Positions 15,882 through 26,172 of a stretch of DNA of 64,000 nucleotides are shown here, piece by piece. The stretch is from JACCSI01 sp035575715. GTDB lineage: Bacteria; Acidobacteriota; Vicinamibacteria; Vicinamibacterales; UBA2999. The translations under genes and the position numbers were made by a program. Within the stretch, counting starts at the first letter, position 1; each line of letters starts with the position of its first letter. The notes beneath the pieces are model-generated. The model did not search any database. It was not told the origin of the DNA and was given only the letters and a program-made list of their open reading frames with translations. The stretch is from assembly GCA_035575715.1 (NCBI GenBank), contig DATLXN010000006.1, forward strand, positions 186,001-250,000, read 5' to 3'.

Positions 15882-18184
15882 TTACCTCGGTCGCTGTCCT
15901 CGGCGCCGGTACCATGGGCGCGCAGATCGCTTTGCACTGCGCCAACGCCGGCATCCCCGCATTACTCCTCGACCTGACGCCGGAAGCCGCGCGCGACGGA
16001 TTCGAGAAGGCGAAGAAACTCAAACCCGATCCGCAATTCACATTCGACGCGCATCGCCTGGTGAGCACTGCCAGTTTTGACGACGGCATGGCGGTGTTGA
16101 AGAACTTCGACTGGATCATCGAGGCCGTCGTCGAGCGACTGGACATCAAGCAACAGCTGCTCGCGCGCGTCGACGCGGCGCGGCGGCCGGGCTCGATCGT
16201 CAGTTCAAATACCTCCGGCATCCCGATCAGTGTGCTCGCTGAGGGTCGCAGCGACGATTTCCGACGCCATTGGATCGGTGCGCACTTTTTCAATCCGCCG
16301 CGTTACCTGCGGTTGCTCGAGCTTATTCCGACGGCGGAAACCGACCCGGCCGTCATCGAGGCCGTGCGCGAGTTTGGTGACCACCACCTTGGCAAGGGTG
16401 TCGTCGTCGCCAAGGACACGCCGAATTTCATCGGCAATCACATCGCGCTCTACGGCGTGGCGCGCACGCTTGATGTCGTCGCCGGCGGTAACTACACGAT
16501 CGAAGAAGTTGATGCGATCACTGGACCCGCGCTTGGCCGGCCCGGCAGCGCCACCTTTCGCACCATGGACATCGCTGGGCTCGACGTGCTCGCGCACGTG
16601 ATGCGCAATCTGAACGATCGACTCGAGACCGCAGCGGATCGCGCCGCGTTTGTCGCACCGCCGTTTTTACAGCAGATGCTCGAGAGCAAGTCACTCGGCG
16701 AGAAGTCCGGCCGTGGATTCTACGAGCGCCGCAAGGGTGCGAGCGGCGAAAGCGAGATCTGGACGCTCGACCTGGCGACGCTGGACTATCGTCCGAAGAA
16801 ATCCGCGAAGATCGCTTCCATTGAAGCGGGCAAGTCTATCGATGACGTGCGGCAGCGCGTCAAGACGCTGTTTAACGCGAAGGACAAGGCCGGGCAGTTC
16901 CTTCGCGAGACGCTGGCGCCCTCGCTGGTGTATACGGCCCGCGTGACGCCAGCCATTGCCCATTCGATCGACGACGTCGACCGGGTGATGAAATGGGGCT
17001 TTGCGTGGGACCTCGGCCCATTCGAGCTGTTCGATGCGATTGGCGTCCGTGAAGTCCTCGAAGCAGCTCAGGCAGTCGGCGGCCATTCCGTCGCTGATGG
17101 TGTCCCGCCGCTGATTCAAACCTTACTCGACGCCGGCCGCAACACGTTCCGCGATGCGCCGCTTCCGCCATCGGCAGCCGACCTCCTCGTCCTGAGAACT
17201 GCGCGCGAGCAGAATCGGATCATCCGCAAGAATGCCGGGGCCAGCCTGGTCGATCTCGGCGACGGCGTGTTCTGCGTCGAGTTCCACTCCAAGATGAACG
17301 CCATCGGCGGCGATACCGTGCAGATGCTCCAGGCGGGCGTCAAGGAAGCCACCAAGAGTGGCCGCGCACTGGTGGTCGGCAATGACGCACCGAACTTCTC
17401 GGCCGGCGCCAACCTGATGTTGGTCTTGCTCGAAGCGCAAGAAGGCAATTGGGATGATCTCGATCTGATGATCCGGACGTTCCAGCAGACGACAATGGCG
17501 CTGCGCTACAGCGATGTGCCAGTGGTGGTGGCGCCTGCGGGCCTCACGCTGGGGGGTGGCTGCGAGATTTCGCTGCATGGCGATCGTGTCCAGGCCTCCG
17601 CTGAAACCTACATGGGGCTGGTCGAAGTCGGCGTTGGCCTGGTGCCTGCTGGCGGCGGTACCAAGGAGATGCTGGTCCGCGCGATGAGCGCCTTACCCAC
17701 ACCGCAGAGCGACCCGCTGCCATACGCACAGAAAGCGTTCGAGACGATCGCGCTCGCGAAGGTATCGACGAGCGGACCTGACGCGCGCCGCACTGGCTAC
17801 CTGACCGCGACCGACGGGTTCACGATGAACCGGGAACGGTTGATCGCTGACGCCAAGGCGACAGCGCTCGCGCGCGTGCGTGACGGCTACGTGAAACCGG
17901 CACCGCGCCTGGCGATTCCGGTTGGCGGTGCGTCACTCGGTGCCGCGCTGAAGCTCGGCGTCCATCTCGCCTGGCGTGCCGGTCATGCGTCGGACCACGA
18001 CGCATTGGTCGCGCGCAAGGTCGCGCATATCTTTGCCGGCGGCGACGCGCCGCATGCCACCACGGTGACCGAGCAGTATCTGCTCGACCTCGAGCGGGAG
18101 GCGTTTATGAGCCTGCTCGGCGAGCGCAAGACGCTCGAGCGTATCCAGCACACCCTCAAGACCGGCAAGCCGCTGAGGAATTAG
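15878..18184 (+). CDS. fadN: 3-hydroxyacyl-CoA dehydrogenase / enoyl-CoA hydratase (FadN type)
   Basis: 768 residues. The dehydrogenase comes first: NAD motif VAVLGAGTMGAQIA (residues 4-17), then the HFFNPPRYLRLLELIPT region with catalytic His near residue 139. The enoyl-CoA hydratase (crotonase) domain follows, with FSAGANLMLV, LGGGCEISLHGD and VEVGVGLVPAGGGTKEM around residues 505-600. The order is the reverse of E. coli FadB and matches Bacillus FadN. It performs the hydration and oxidation steps of beta-oxidation in the cytoplasm. It is coupled to the TetR gene by ATGA overlap and followed by two hydrolases, fadA and fadE. Confidence 0.92.
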   Translation: MITSVAVLGAGTMGAQIALHCANAGIPALLLDLTPEAARDGFEKAKKLKPDPQFTFDAHRLVSTASFDDGMAVLKNFDWIIEAVVERLDIKQQLLARVDAARRPGSIVSSNTSGIPISVLAEGRSDDFRRHWIGAHFFNPPRYLRLLELIPTAETDPAVIEAVREFGDHHLGKGVVVAKDTPNFIGNHIALYGVARTLDVVAGGNYTIEEVDAITGPALGRPGSATFRTMDIAGLDVLAHVMRNLNDRLETAADRAAFVAPPFLQQMLESKSLGEKSGRGFYERRKGASGESEIWTLDLATLDYRPKKSAKIASIEAGKSIDDVRQRVKTLFNAKDKAGQFLRETLAPSLVYTARVTPAIAHSIDDVDRVMKWGFAWDLGPFELFDAIGVREVLEAAQAVGGHSVADGVPPLIQTLLDAGRNTFRDAPLPPSAADLLVLRTAREQNRIIRKNAGASLVDLGDGVFCVEFHSKMNAIGGDTVQMLQAGVKEATKSGRALVVGNDAPNFSAGANLMLVLLEAQEGNWDDLDLMIRTFQQTTMALRYSDVPVVVAPAGLTLGGGCEISLHGDRVQASAETYMGLVEVGVGLVPAGGGTKEMLVRAMSALPTPQSDPLPYAQKAFETIALAKVSTSGPDARRTGYLTATDGFTMNRERLIADAKATALARVRDGYVKPAPRLAIPVGGASLGAALKLGVHLAWRAGHASDHDALVARKVAHIFAGGDAPHATTVTEQYLLDLEREAFMSLLGERKTLERIQHTLKTGKPLRN

Positions 18185-18187
18185 CCG

Positions 18188-18985
18188 GTGATCGATCGCG
18201 GCCGTGGCATTCCCGTCGTCTTCATCCCCGGCATCCAGGGCCGCTGGGAGTGGATGGCGCCCGCGATCGACGCGCTGGCGACCCGGTGCCGGGTGCTGAC
18301 GTTCTCGCTCTGTGACGAACCGACCAGCGGCTTCGAGTGTGACCCGCGCCGCGGATTCACCAGCTATCTCGACCAGATTGATCAGGCGATGACTCGCGCC
18401 GGCGTCGAACGGGCGGTCATCCTCGGCCTGTCATTCGGCGGCCTCATTGCCACCGAGTTTGCGGCGCGCTATCCCGAACGGGTCAACGGCTTGATCCTGG
18501 CGTCCGCTTTACCCGTCGGCTGGCAACTGGATCCACGCGTCCGCTTTTACCTGCGCGCACCGCGAGTGCTGAGTCCGCTATTTGTCGCGGCTTCTCCGTT
18601 TCGCTTGTTCCCGGAAATCCGCCGGGCCTTTCCAACTCTCGCCACGCGTATCCGTTTCAGCGTCGCGAGCGCGATGCGGGTGTTCAGTGCATTCCTGTCG
18701 CCGACCCGAATGGCGCGACGGATTGAATGGATGCAACGCCACCAGTTCGCCGACCCGCGGCTGGTCTCGACCCCGACCCTGGTGATCACCGGCGAAGACG
18801 ATCTCGACCGCGTCGTGGCCCCGCCACTCACCCGCCGTTACCTGGCGATGCTGCCAAATGCGCAGGCAGTGGTTCTTCGCGACACCGGTCATCTGGGGTT
18901 TTTAACGCGTCCGGAGCTGTTCGCCGACGCGGTGATGCAGTTCGCAGACCAAGTGTGGAGTAATGCCCGAAGAGTCAGTGCGTGA
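18188..18985 (+). CDS. Alpha/beta hydrolase in the fad operon
   Basis: 265 residues from GTG 18188, three bases after fadN. An alpha/beta-hydrolase fold with oxyanion-side FIPGIQG, nucleophile elbow GLSFGG (Ser near residue 82), acid in GEDDLDR and His in DTGHLGF near the C-terminus, so the triad is complete. Placement between fadN and fadA suggests a lipase, esterase or acyl-CoA thioesterase feeding or adjusting beta-oxidation; this is inferred from context. Its 3' end overlaps the next gene by 23 bases. Confidence 0.82.
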   Translation: MIDRGRGIPVVFIPGIQGRWEWMAPAIDALATRCRVLTFSLCDEPTSGFECDPRRGFTSYLDQIDQAMTRAGVERAVILGLSFGGLIATEFAARYPERVNGLILASALPVGWQLDPRVRFYLRAPRVLSPLFVAASPFRLFPEIRRAFPTLATRIRFSVASAMRVFSAFLSPTRMARRIEWMQRHQFADPRLVSTPTLVITGEDDLDRVVAPPLTRRYLAMLPNAQAVVLRDTGHLGFLTRPELFADAVMQFADQVWSNARRVSA

Positions 18986-19598
18986 AATCAGCGGCCCAGC
19001 GGGGCCGCTGGAAATCGTCCTCGACCTGCCCGACGGGGTCGCGAAGGCCGCCGCGGTCTTTGCCCATCCCCATCCGCTGCATGGCGGGACGATGCATACC
19101 AAGGCGGTCTACCAGTCGGCCAAAGCGTTGGCTCGCGCCGGCGCGGCGGTGCTGCGCTTTAACTTTCGTGGCGTTGGCCGCAGCTTTGGCGTGCACGACG
19201 GGGGCCCCGGCGAAATGGCCGACTTCGCGGCGGCACTTGATTACCTGTCGGGCCGCTTTCCCGGCCTGCCGCTCTGGGCAGCCGGTTTTTCGTTTGGGTC
19301 CTATATCGCCATGAATGCCGGCGCCGCCGATGCGCGAGTGCAGGCGTTGATTGGGGTCGGCACCGCGATCGATCGCTACGACTACACCGCGGTCAAGAGC
19401 AGCGACAAGCATAAGTTCGTGGTCCACGGCGAGTTCGACGAACTTATTTCGGTGAAGGACGTCAAGAAATTCTACGCCCAGCTTGCCGAGCCCAAGGATC
19501 TGGTGGTTATCGACGCGGCCGATCACCTGTTCACCGGCAAGACACTCGAGCTTTCCGCCGCTGTTGAAGATCTCTTGAAGGATTTCAGTTATGGCTGA
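18963..19598 (+). CDS. Alpha/beta hydrolase (YsgA/COG2945-like)
   Basis: 211 residues. The HPHPLHGGTMHTKAVYQ stretch (residues 35-51), FNFRGVGRSFG and the nucleophile elbow GFSFGSY (Ser near 112) are characteristic of small bacterial alpha/beta hydrolases of the COG2945 group; the acid lies in GEFDELI and the His in DAADHLFTGK. It overlaps the hydrolase before it and its stop overlaps the fadA start. A role in hydrolysing esters or acyl-CoA linked to fatty-acid use is likely by position only. Confidence 0.83.
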   Translation: MPEESVREISGPAGPLEIVLDLPDGVAKAAAVFAHPHPLHGGTMHTKAVYQSAKALARAGAAVLRFNFRGVGRSFGVHDGGPGEMADFAAALDYLSGRFPGLPLWAAGFSFGSYIAMNAGAADARVQALIGVGTAIDRYDYTAVKSSDKHKFVVHGEFDELISVKDVKKFYAQLAEPKDLVVIDAADHLFTGKTLELSAAVEDLLKDFSYG

Positions 19599-20790
19599 AG
19601 CAGTAATCGTCTCGGCGACTCGCACCGCAATCGGTAAAGCGCCACGCGGCACGCTAAGCGTCATGCGGCCCGATGACTTGGCCTCGGTGGTGATTCGCGA
19701 GGTCCTCGAGCGCGCGCCAGGCGCGAGGGCCGCCGATGTCGAAGACGTGATTCTCGGCTGTGCGATGCCGGAGGGCGAGCAAGGCTTGAATGTCGCGCGC
19801 ATCGCCAGTTTGCGCGCCGGCGTGCCGATCGAGGCCTCGGCAGTCACCGTCAACCGGTTTTGCTCGTCGGGGCTCCAGGCGATTGCCTACGGCGCCGAGC
19901 GGATCATGCTCGGCCATGCCCACGTGGCAATCGCGGGCGGCACCGAGTCGATGAGCATGGTCCCGATGGGCGGCAACAAGGTGTCGCCGAACCCCGGGTT
20001 GGTGGACACCTATCCGGACGTTTACCTCAGCACCGGGTTAGTCGCCGAAAACCACGCCCGGCTGTCGGGCATTTCGCGCGAGGAACAGGACGCGTTCGCG
20101 CTGCAGAGTCACCAGCGCGCATTTGCCGCGATTGAGGCGGGCCGTTTCACAGACGAGATCGTGCCGGTCACGGTTTCAACCGTGGATCGATCGGCCCAGG
20201 CAGCGAAGAATGGTCGTGGCGTGCATCTGCCGACGCGCCAGTTGACCTTCGACACCGACGAAGGCCCGCGCCGCGATACGTCGCGCGAGGCGCTCGCCAA
20301 ACTTCGACCGGCCTTTCATGCCGCTGGCACGGTTACCGCCGGCAATTCCTCGCAGACCAGCGATGGCGCCGCGGCGGTGCTCGTCACCTCGGCCGACTAC
20401 GCCAGGGAGCATGGGCTCAAGCCGCTGGCACGGTTTGTCGCCTACGCGACCGCGGGCGTCGCGCCCGAGCTGTTCGGAATTGGACCGGTGCCGGCGATCA
20501 GGAAGGTTCTGAAGATCGCCGGCCTGACGATCGATCAAATGGATCTCGTTGAGCTGAACGAAGCCTTTGCGGCGCAGGTACTGGCCTGCCTCAAAGAGCT
20601 GCCGATCGATCAGCAGCGACTGAACGTCAATGGTGGCGCCATCGCGTTGGGGCATCCGTTGGGATGCACTGGTGCGAAGCTGACGACCTCATTGATCTAC
20701 GAGATGCATCGCCGCGGCAGTCGCTATGGACTGGTCACGATGTGCGTCGGTGGCGGGATGGGCGCGGCGGGAATCTTCGAGCGGCTGTAA
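19591..20790 (+). CDS. fadA: Acetyl-CoA acyltransferase (3-ketoacyl-CoA thiolase)
   Basis: 399 residues, standard thiolase length. It removes acetyl-CoA from 3-ketoacyl-CoA, the last step of each beta-oxidation round. The acyl-accepting Cys is in VNRFCSSGLQ near residue 90, the His lies in NGGAIALGHPLGCTGAK, and the second Cys in CVGGGMGAAG near the C-terminus. The start overlaps the upstream hydrolase by eight bases, and 22 bases separate it from fadE. The set fadN, fadA, fadE in this order matches the Bacillus operon. Confidence 0.93.
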   Translation: MAEAVIVSATRTAIGKAPRGTLSVMRPDDLASVVIREVLERAPGARAADVEDVILGCAMPEGEQGLNVARIASLRAGVPIEASAVTVNRFCSSGLQAIAYGAERIMLGHAHVAIAGGTESMSMVPMGGNKVSPNPGLVDTYPDVYLSTGLVAENHARLSGISREEQDAFALQSHQRAFAAIEAGRFTDEIVPVTVSTVDRSAQAAKNGRGVHLPTRQLTFDTDEGPRRDTSREALAKLRPAFHAAGTVTAGNSSQTSDGAAAVLVTSADYAREHGLKPLARFVAYATAGVAPELFGIGPVPAIRKVLKIAGLTIDQMDLVELNEAFAAQVLACLKELPIDQQRLNVNGGAIALGHPLGCTGAKLTTSLIYEMHRRGSRYGLVTMCVGGGMGAAGIFERL

Positions 20791-20812
20791 CCACGGGTGA
20801 TGGAGAACTGAC

Positions 20813-22597
<1,785 letters not shown>

Positions 22598-22615
22598 GCT
22601 GGATTACACCGAGAC

Positions 22616-23296
22616 ATGACCACAGATTACACAGAGCACAAACGGCCCGGACGGTCGTGGTGGATCGAGCGCCGTACTTTTTCCGATCTGTGTCATCTGT
22701 GTCATCTGTGGTTGTTGATTTTTTCTGTGGTCGCCTGTTCCGCTAATCCGGCGCAGGATTATTTAACGCGCATTGCCGCGGAGCGGGCTCGCAAGGACGA
22801 AATGTTTCGCAGCACCGGCGGTGACTCCCCGGTGCTGGCGAAAGATCTCGATTCGTTCGTGCCACTCGCCTACTTCCCGATCGACGAGTCCTACGCCGTG
22901 CCGGCCCAACTCGAGCCGGCGGCGCAGCCAGTGCGGCTGCAAATGCCGACCTCGACCGGACGGCTCCGTGACACCCAACTGATCGGGAGCCTGGCCTTTT
23001 CGATTAAGGGTCAGTCCTACAAGCTTGCCGCGTTTCTCGAAGACGGCTCGCGGCAGCTGTTTGTCCCGTTCTCTGATCTGACGAGCGGCACTGAGACGTA
23101 TCAGGCGGGTCGATACATGAATCTCAATCCGACCGCCACCGGGATCTACATCGTCGATTTCAATATCGCCTACCACCCGTACTGCTATTACAACGCCGAG
23201 TACGATTGCCCGTTGCCGCCGACTCAGAACCGTCTCACGGTGCCGATCCGGGCCGGCGAACGATTGCGCAAAGCGGATGCGACGGTGACCCGATGA
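22616..23296 (+). CDS. DUF1684 lipoprotein
   Basis: 226 residues. The DUF1684 domain (about residue 42 onward) shows AERARKDEMFR, GRYMNLNP, DFNIAYHPYCYYN and CPLPPTQNRLTVPIRAGER, all family hallmarks. The lipobox VVAC at residues 38-41 predicts a lipid-anchored protein. Residues 1-9 and the hydrophobic segment of the signal peptide (DLCHLCHLWLLIFSVV) are encoded by the two arms of a 9-base repeat element, so the export signal appears to be repeat-derived. The function of DUF1684 is unknown. The stop overlaps the next start (ATGA). Confidence 0.82.
   Translation: MTTDYTEHKRPGRSWWIERRTFSDLCHLCHLWLLIFSVVACSANPAQDYLTRIAAERARKDEMFRSTGGDSPVLAKDLDSFVPLAYFPIDESYAVPAQLEPAAQPVRLQMPTSTGRLRDTQLIGSLAFSIKGQSYKLAAFLEDGSRQLFVPFSDLTSGTETYQAGRYMNLNPTATGIYIVDFNIAYHPYCYYNAEYDCPLPPTQNRLTVPIRAGERLRKADATVTR
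22619..22732 (+). repeat. Inverted pair of 9-base repeats (CACAGATTA / ATCTGTGT type)
   Basis: The left arm ACCACAGATTACACAGAG (22619-22636) faces a right arm at 22685-22712 made of CTGTGTCAT units ending in CTGTGGT, with another CTGTGGT at 22725-22731. Both arms lie inside the coding region of the DUF1684 lipoprotein and encode its N-terminus and signal-peptide core. The element is related to the one at 28269-28379. Confidence 0.85.
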
Positions 23297-23985
23297 GCGC
23301 TGGACTGCAGGCCATCATTTTTGATTTTGACGGGGTAATTGCCGACAGCGAGCGCCTGCATTTGCTCGCGTATCAACAGGTACTCGCGCCGTTGAATTTG
23401 CAGCTGGAACACGACACCTACTATGCCCACTACCTCGGCTACGACGACCGCGGCGCGTTCCGGACCTATTCGCGCGACAACGGTCTGGGATGGGATGACG
23501 GCACCATCGAACGGCTGATCGCCGCCAAGTCGACGTGCTACGACGAATTGACGGCGCGCGGCGAGATGCTCTTCCCTGGAGCGGCCAACTTCATTCGCGA
23601 GGCCGCACGCCGGGTGCCGATCGCCATTGCCTCCGGTGCGCAGACCCACGAGATCGAAGAGGTTCTCGATCGCGCGCAGTTGCGTCCGCTCTTCGTCACC
23701 GTGGTCGGCGCAGACCAGACCGCACGCAGCAAGCCGTCGCCGGATCCGTATCTCGAGGCATTTGATCGGCTTGCCCGGGCGACCATGACTCCGATCGAAC
23801 CGTCGCAGACTGTTGCAATCGAGGACTCACGCTGGGGGCTGGTCTCGGCGCTTGGCGCGCGATTGCGATGCGTCGGCGTCACCAACACCTACGCCGCGGC
23901 CGAACTTGAACCACACGCCGAGCTGGTCGTCTCCGGCCTCGACACGCTGACCCTCGAAGCGCTGGATGCGCTGTGCCGCACATGA
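23293..23985 (+). CDS. HAD-superfamily hydrolase (beta-phosphoglucomutase/phosphatase-like)
   Basis: 230 residues from ATG 23293, which overlaps the previous TGA. HAD motif I is FDFDGVIADSE (nucleophile Asp near residue 11), motif II falls in AIASGA, the motif III Lys is in RSKPSPDPY and motif IV is EDSRWGL. The alpha-helical cap between motifs I and II places it with the phosphoglycolate-phosphatase and beta-phosphoglucomutase group. The substrate is probably a small sugar phosphate. It is coupled to the SirB1-like gene downstream by ATGA. Confidence 0.86.
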   Translation: MSAGLQAIIFDFDGVIADSERLHLLAYQQVLAPLNLQLEHDTYYAHYLGYDDRGAFRTYSRDNGLGWDDGTIERLIAAKSTCYDELTARGEMLFPGAANFIREAARRVPIAIASGAQTHEIEEVLDRAQLRPLFVTVVGADQTARSKPSPDPYLEAFDRLARATMTPIEPSQTVAIEDSRWGLVSALGARLRCVGVTNTYAAAELEPHAELVVSGLDTLTLEALDALCRT

Positions 23986-24872
23986 CGCCACTCGGTGTTC
24001 GCTCGCTCGCCGACCAGCTCGCCGACGCTGCCGATCGCCCGGGCCCGGATCTCGCCGCGCCCGCTTTTCTGATCGCGCGCATCGAGTATCCCTCTCTCGA
24101 CCCGGAACCGTACCTCGATCAACTCGACCTGATGGGCGAGGCGGCGTCGCATCGTATCGCCGCCGACCCCGGTCCTGACGCGCCACTGATGGCACGAATT
24201 GCGGGGCTGCATCGCTACCTGTTCGACGAGCTCGGCTTCTTTGGCAACCGCAGCCAGTACGACGACCCGCGCAACAGCTGTCTCAATGACGTGATCGACC
24301 GGCGCACCGGCCTGCCGATCGCGCTGGCGCTGGTCTATATCGAAATTGCGCGGCGCGCAGGATTACGTGCCGAAGGGATCAATTTCCCCGGTCATTTTCT
24401 GGTGCGCGTGCTTCCAGACTTTCAGACCGACGATCAGGATGACGGGATCATCGTCGACCCGTTTCATGCGGGGGCGATCCTCAACGAACACGACTGCCGC
24501 ACGCTGCTCAATCGCCATGTTGGTGAAGAGACCGCCTGGGATCCGCAGCTCCTGGCGCCGGCGACGCGGCGCCAGATCCTGGTCCGGATGCTGCTCAATC
24601 TGAAGCGGCTCTATGTCAGCTGGCGCTCGTTCCCGCAAGCGCGGGCCGTGGCCAACATCCTCCTGGTCTTGACGCCGACCGCAGTCACCGAGCTGCGCGA
24701 CCGTGGGCTGCTGGCGTATCACATGAACGACTTTCCTGCCGCGCTCAAGGATCTCGAGCACTACCTGAAGATCGCCAAGCTGCAGGATATCGACGAGGAG
24801 CAGCGGAAGGACAACGAGCAGGTGTGGGAGCATGTCAAGGCGTTACGGCGGCGCGTCGCGTCGCTGAACTGA
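23982..24872 (+). CDS. SirB1/transglutaminase-like tetratricopeptide protein
   Basis: 296 residues starting at ATG 23982, which overlaps the stop of the HAD gene; a GTG nine bases earlier is the alternative. The central part matches the SirB1 transglutaminase-like domain: FDELGFFGNRSQYDDPRNSC, LNDVIDRRTGLPIALALVYI and GINFPGHFLVRV. The C-terminal 90 residues look like TPR helices (DFPAALKDLEHYLKIA). The cysteine and histidine of a papain-like site could be Cys in DPRNSC and His in PGHFLV. The biological role of the family is unclear. Confidence 0.82.
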   Translation: MTPLGVRSLADQLADAADRPGPDLAAPAFLIARIEYPSLDPEPYLDQLDLMGEAASHRIAADPGPDAPLMARIAGLHRYLFDELGFFGNRSQYDDPRNSCLNDVIDRRTGLPIALALVYIEIARRAGLRAEGINFPGHFLVRVLPDFQTDDQDDGIIVDPFHAGAILNEHDCRTLLNRHVGEETAWDPQLLAPATRRQILVRMLLNLKRLYVSWRSFPQARAVANILLVLTPTAVTELRDRGLLAYHMNDFPAALKDLEHYLKIAKLQDIDEEQRKDNEQVWEHVKALRRRVASLN

Positions 24873-24893
24873 TTGGCCCTGATGAGGAGAATG

Positions 24894-26138
24894 ATGACCA
24901 GAACTTCGATTGCACTAGTCGTGATGGCGTTCGCGGCGGGCTCGGCTGTCATGTCCGGCCAAACGCCAGCGGCGGGCGTCACCGTCTTCGCCAATGCCCG
25001 AATCATCGTCGGCGACGGCAGCGCGCCCATCGAGAATGGCGCCTTTATCGTCGATGGTGACCGGATCACCCGCGTCGGTCGGACGACCAGCGACTTGAAG
25101 GCGCCCGCGGGCGCCAGGCGCGTCGACCTGGCCGGCAAGACGGTGATGCCGGGCATCATCGACACGCACGTGCACATGCCCGAGACGCGTGAGGCGCTGA
25201 TCGATGCGCTGCGCCGTAAGGCCTACCACGGGGTCAGCGTGGTGATGAGTCTGGGCAGCGACCCCGGTGACCTCGCCTTTCAGGTCCGCGAGGAGCGGAT
25301 TCCTGGCGCTGCACGGCTGCTCACTGCGGGGCGTGGGATCACCATGCCTGAACCCGGGCGCAGTGATGTCCCCTACTGGATCACCACCGGAGCGGAGGCG
25401 CGCAAGGCGGTGCAGGAGCTCGCCGCGAAGAAAGTCGATTTCGTCAAAATCTGGGTCGACGATCGTGACGGCAAGTACAAGAAGCTGACACCGGAACTGT
25501 ACGGTGCGGTGATTGACGAAGCCCACAAACAGGGCGTCCGGGTAACGGTGCACGTTTACTACCTCGAGGACGCCAAGGGTCTACTGAGGGCTGGTGTCGA
25601 TGCATTCGCACACGGTGTACGTGACAAAGATGTCGACGAAGAGTTCATGACGCTGGTGAAGCAACGGCCGACTTTCTTCCTCGTGCCAAATATGCCAGAC
25701 CGCGGTGTCGCGTCGGATCTGAGCTGGTTGAGCGGCAGCGTGCCTGAGGACGTTTTGAAGAAGCTGCAGGCGGGCGCCACCGATCGCCCGAACGCGCAAC
25801 CAGCGTTCGGCATTCAGGCTCGGAATCTGGCCAGGTTCAACGCCGCCGGCGTCAAGATCGCGCTAGGCACCGACGGCAACGTCGCGTGGAGCCAGCACGT
25901 TGAAATGGAAGACATGGTCGCCTCCGGGATGACGCCGCATCAGGTGATCGTCGCCGCCACACGCAATGGCGCCGAGTTGCTGCGGCTACCCGACCACGGC
26001 ACCATCGCCGCTGGCAAGATCGCCGACTTCATCGTCCTCGACGCGAATCCGCTCGACGACATCAAGCACACGCGACGGATCAGCGACGTCTACATCCGCG
26101 GCGCGAAAGTCGATCGCGCGGCGCTGCGCACACCGTGA
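24894..26138 (+). CDS. Secreted metal-dependent amidohydrolase
   Basis: 414 residues from ATG 24894, chosen because GAGGA lies just upstream; ATGs at 24882 and 24891 are alternatives. A signal peptide (residues 1-24) is followed by an amidohydrolase TIM barrel: the HxH metal motif is DTHVHMPE, a possible carboxylated Lys is in VDFVKIWVDD, later His ligands lie in VTVHVYY and DAFAHGV, and the metal Asp in ALGTDGN. The C-terminal GTIAAGKIADFIVLDANP is typical of imidazolonepropionase- and prolidase-like members. Probably a periplasmic peptidase or hydrolase; the substrate is unknown. Confidence 0.87.
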   Translation: MTRTSIALVVMAFAAGSAVMSGQTPAAGVTVFANARIIVGDGSAPIENGAFIVDGDRITRVGRTTSDLKAPAGARRVDLAGKTVMPGIIDTHVHMPETREALIDALRRKAYHGVSVVMSLGSDPGDLAFQVREERIPGAARLLTAGRGITMPEPGRSDVPYWITTGAEARKAVQELAAKKVDFVKIWVDDRDGKYKKLTPELYGAVIDEAHKQGVRVTVHVYYLEDAKGLLRAGVDAFAHGVRDKDVDEEFMTLVKQRPTFFLVPNMPDRGVASDLSWLSGSVPEDVLKKLQAGATDRPNAQPAFGIQARNLARFNAAGVKIALGTDGNVAWSQHVEMEDMVASGMTPHQVIVAATRNGAELLRLPDHGTIAAGKIADFIVLDANPLDDIKHTRRISDVYIRGAKVDRAALRTP

Positions 26139-26172
26139 CCGATTCACGTCGAGATGTTCGTCGGCAGTGCTG

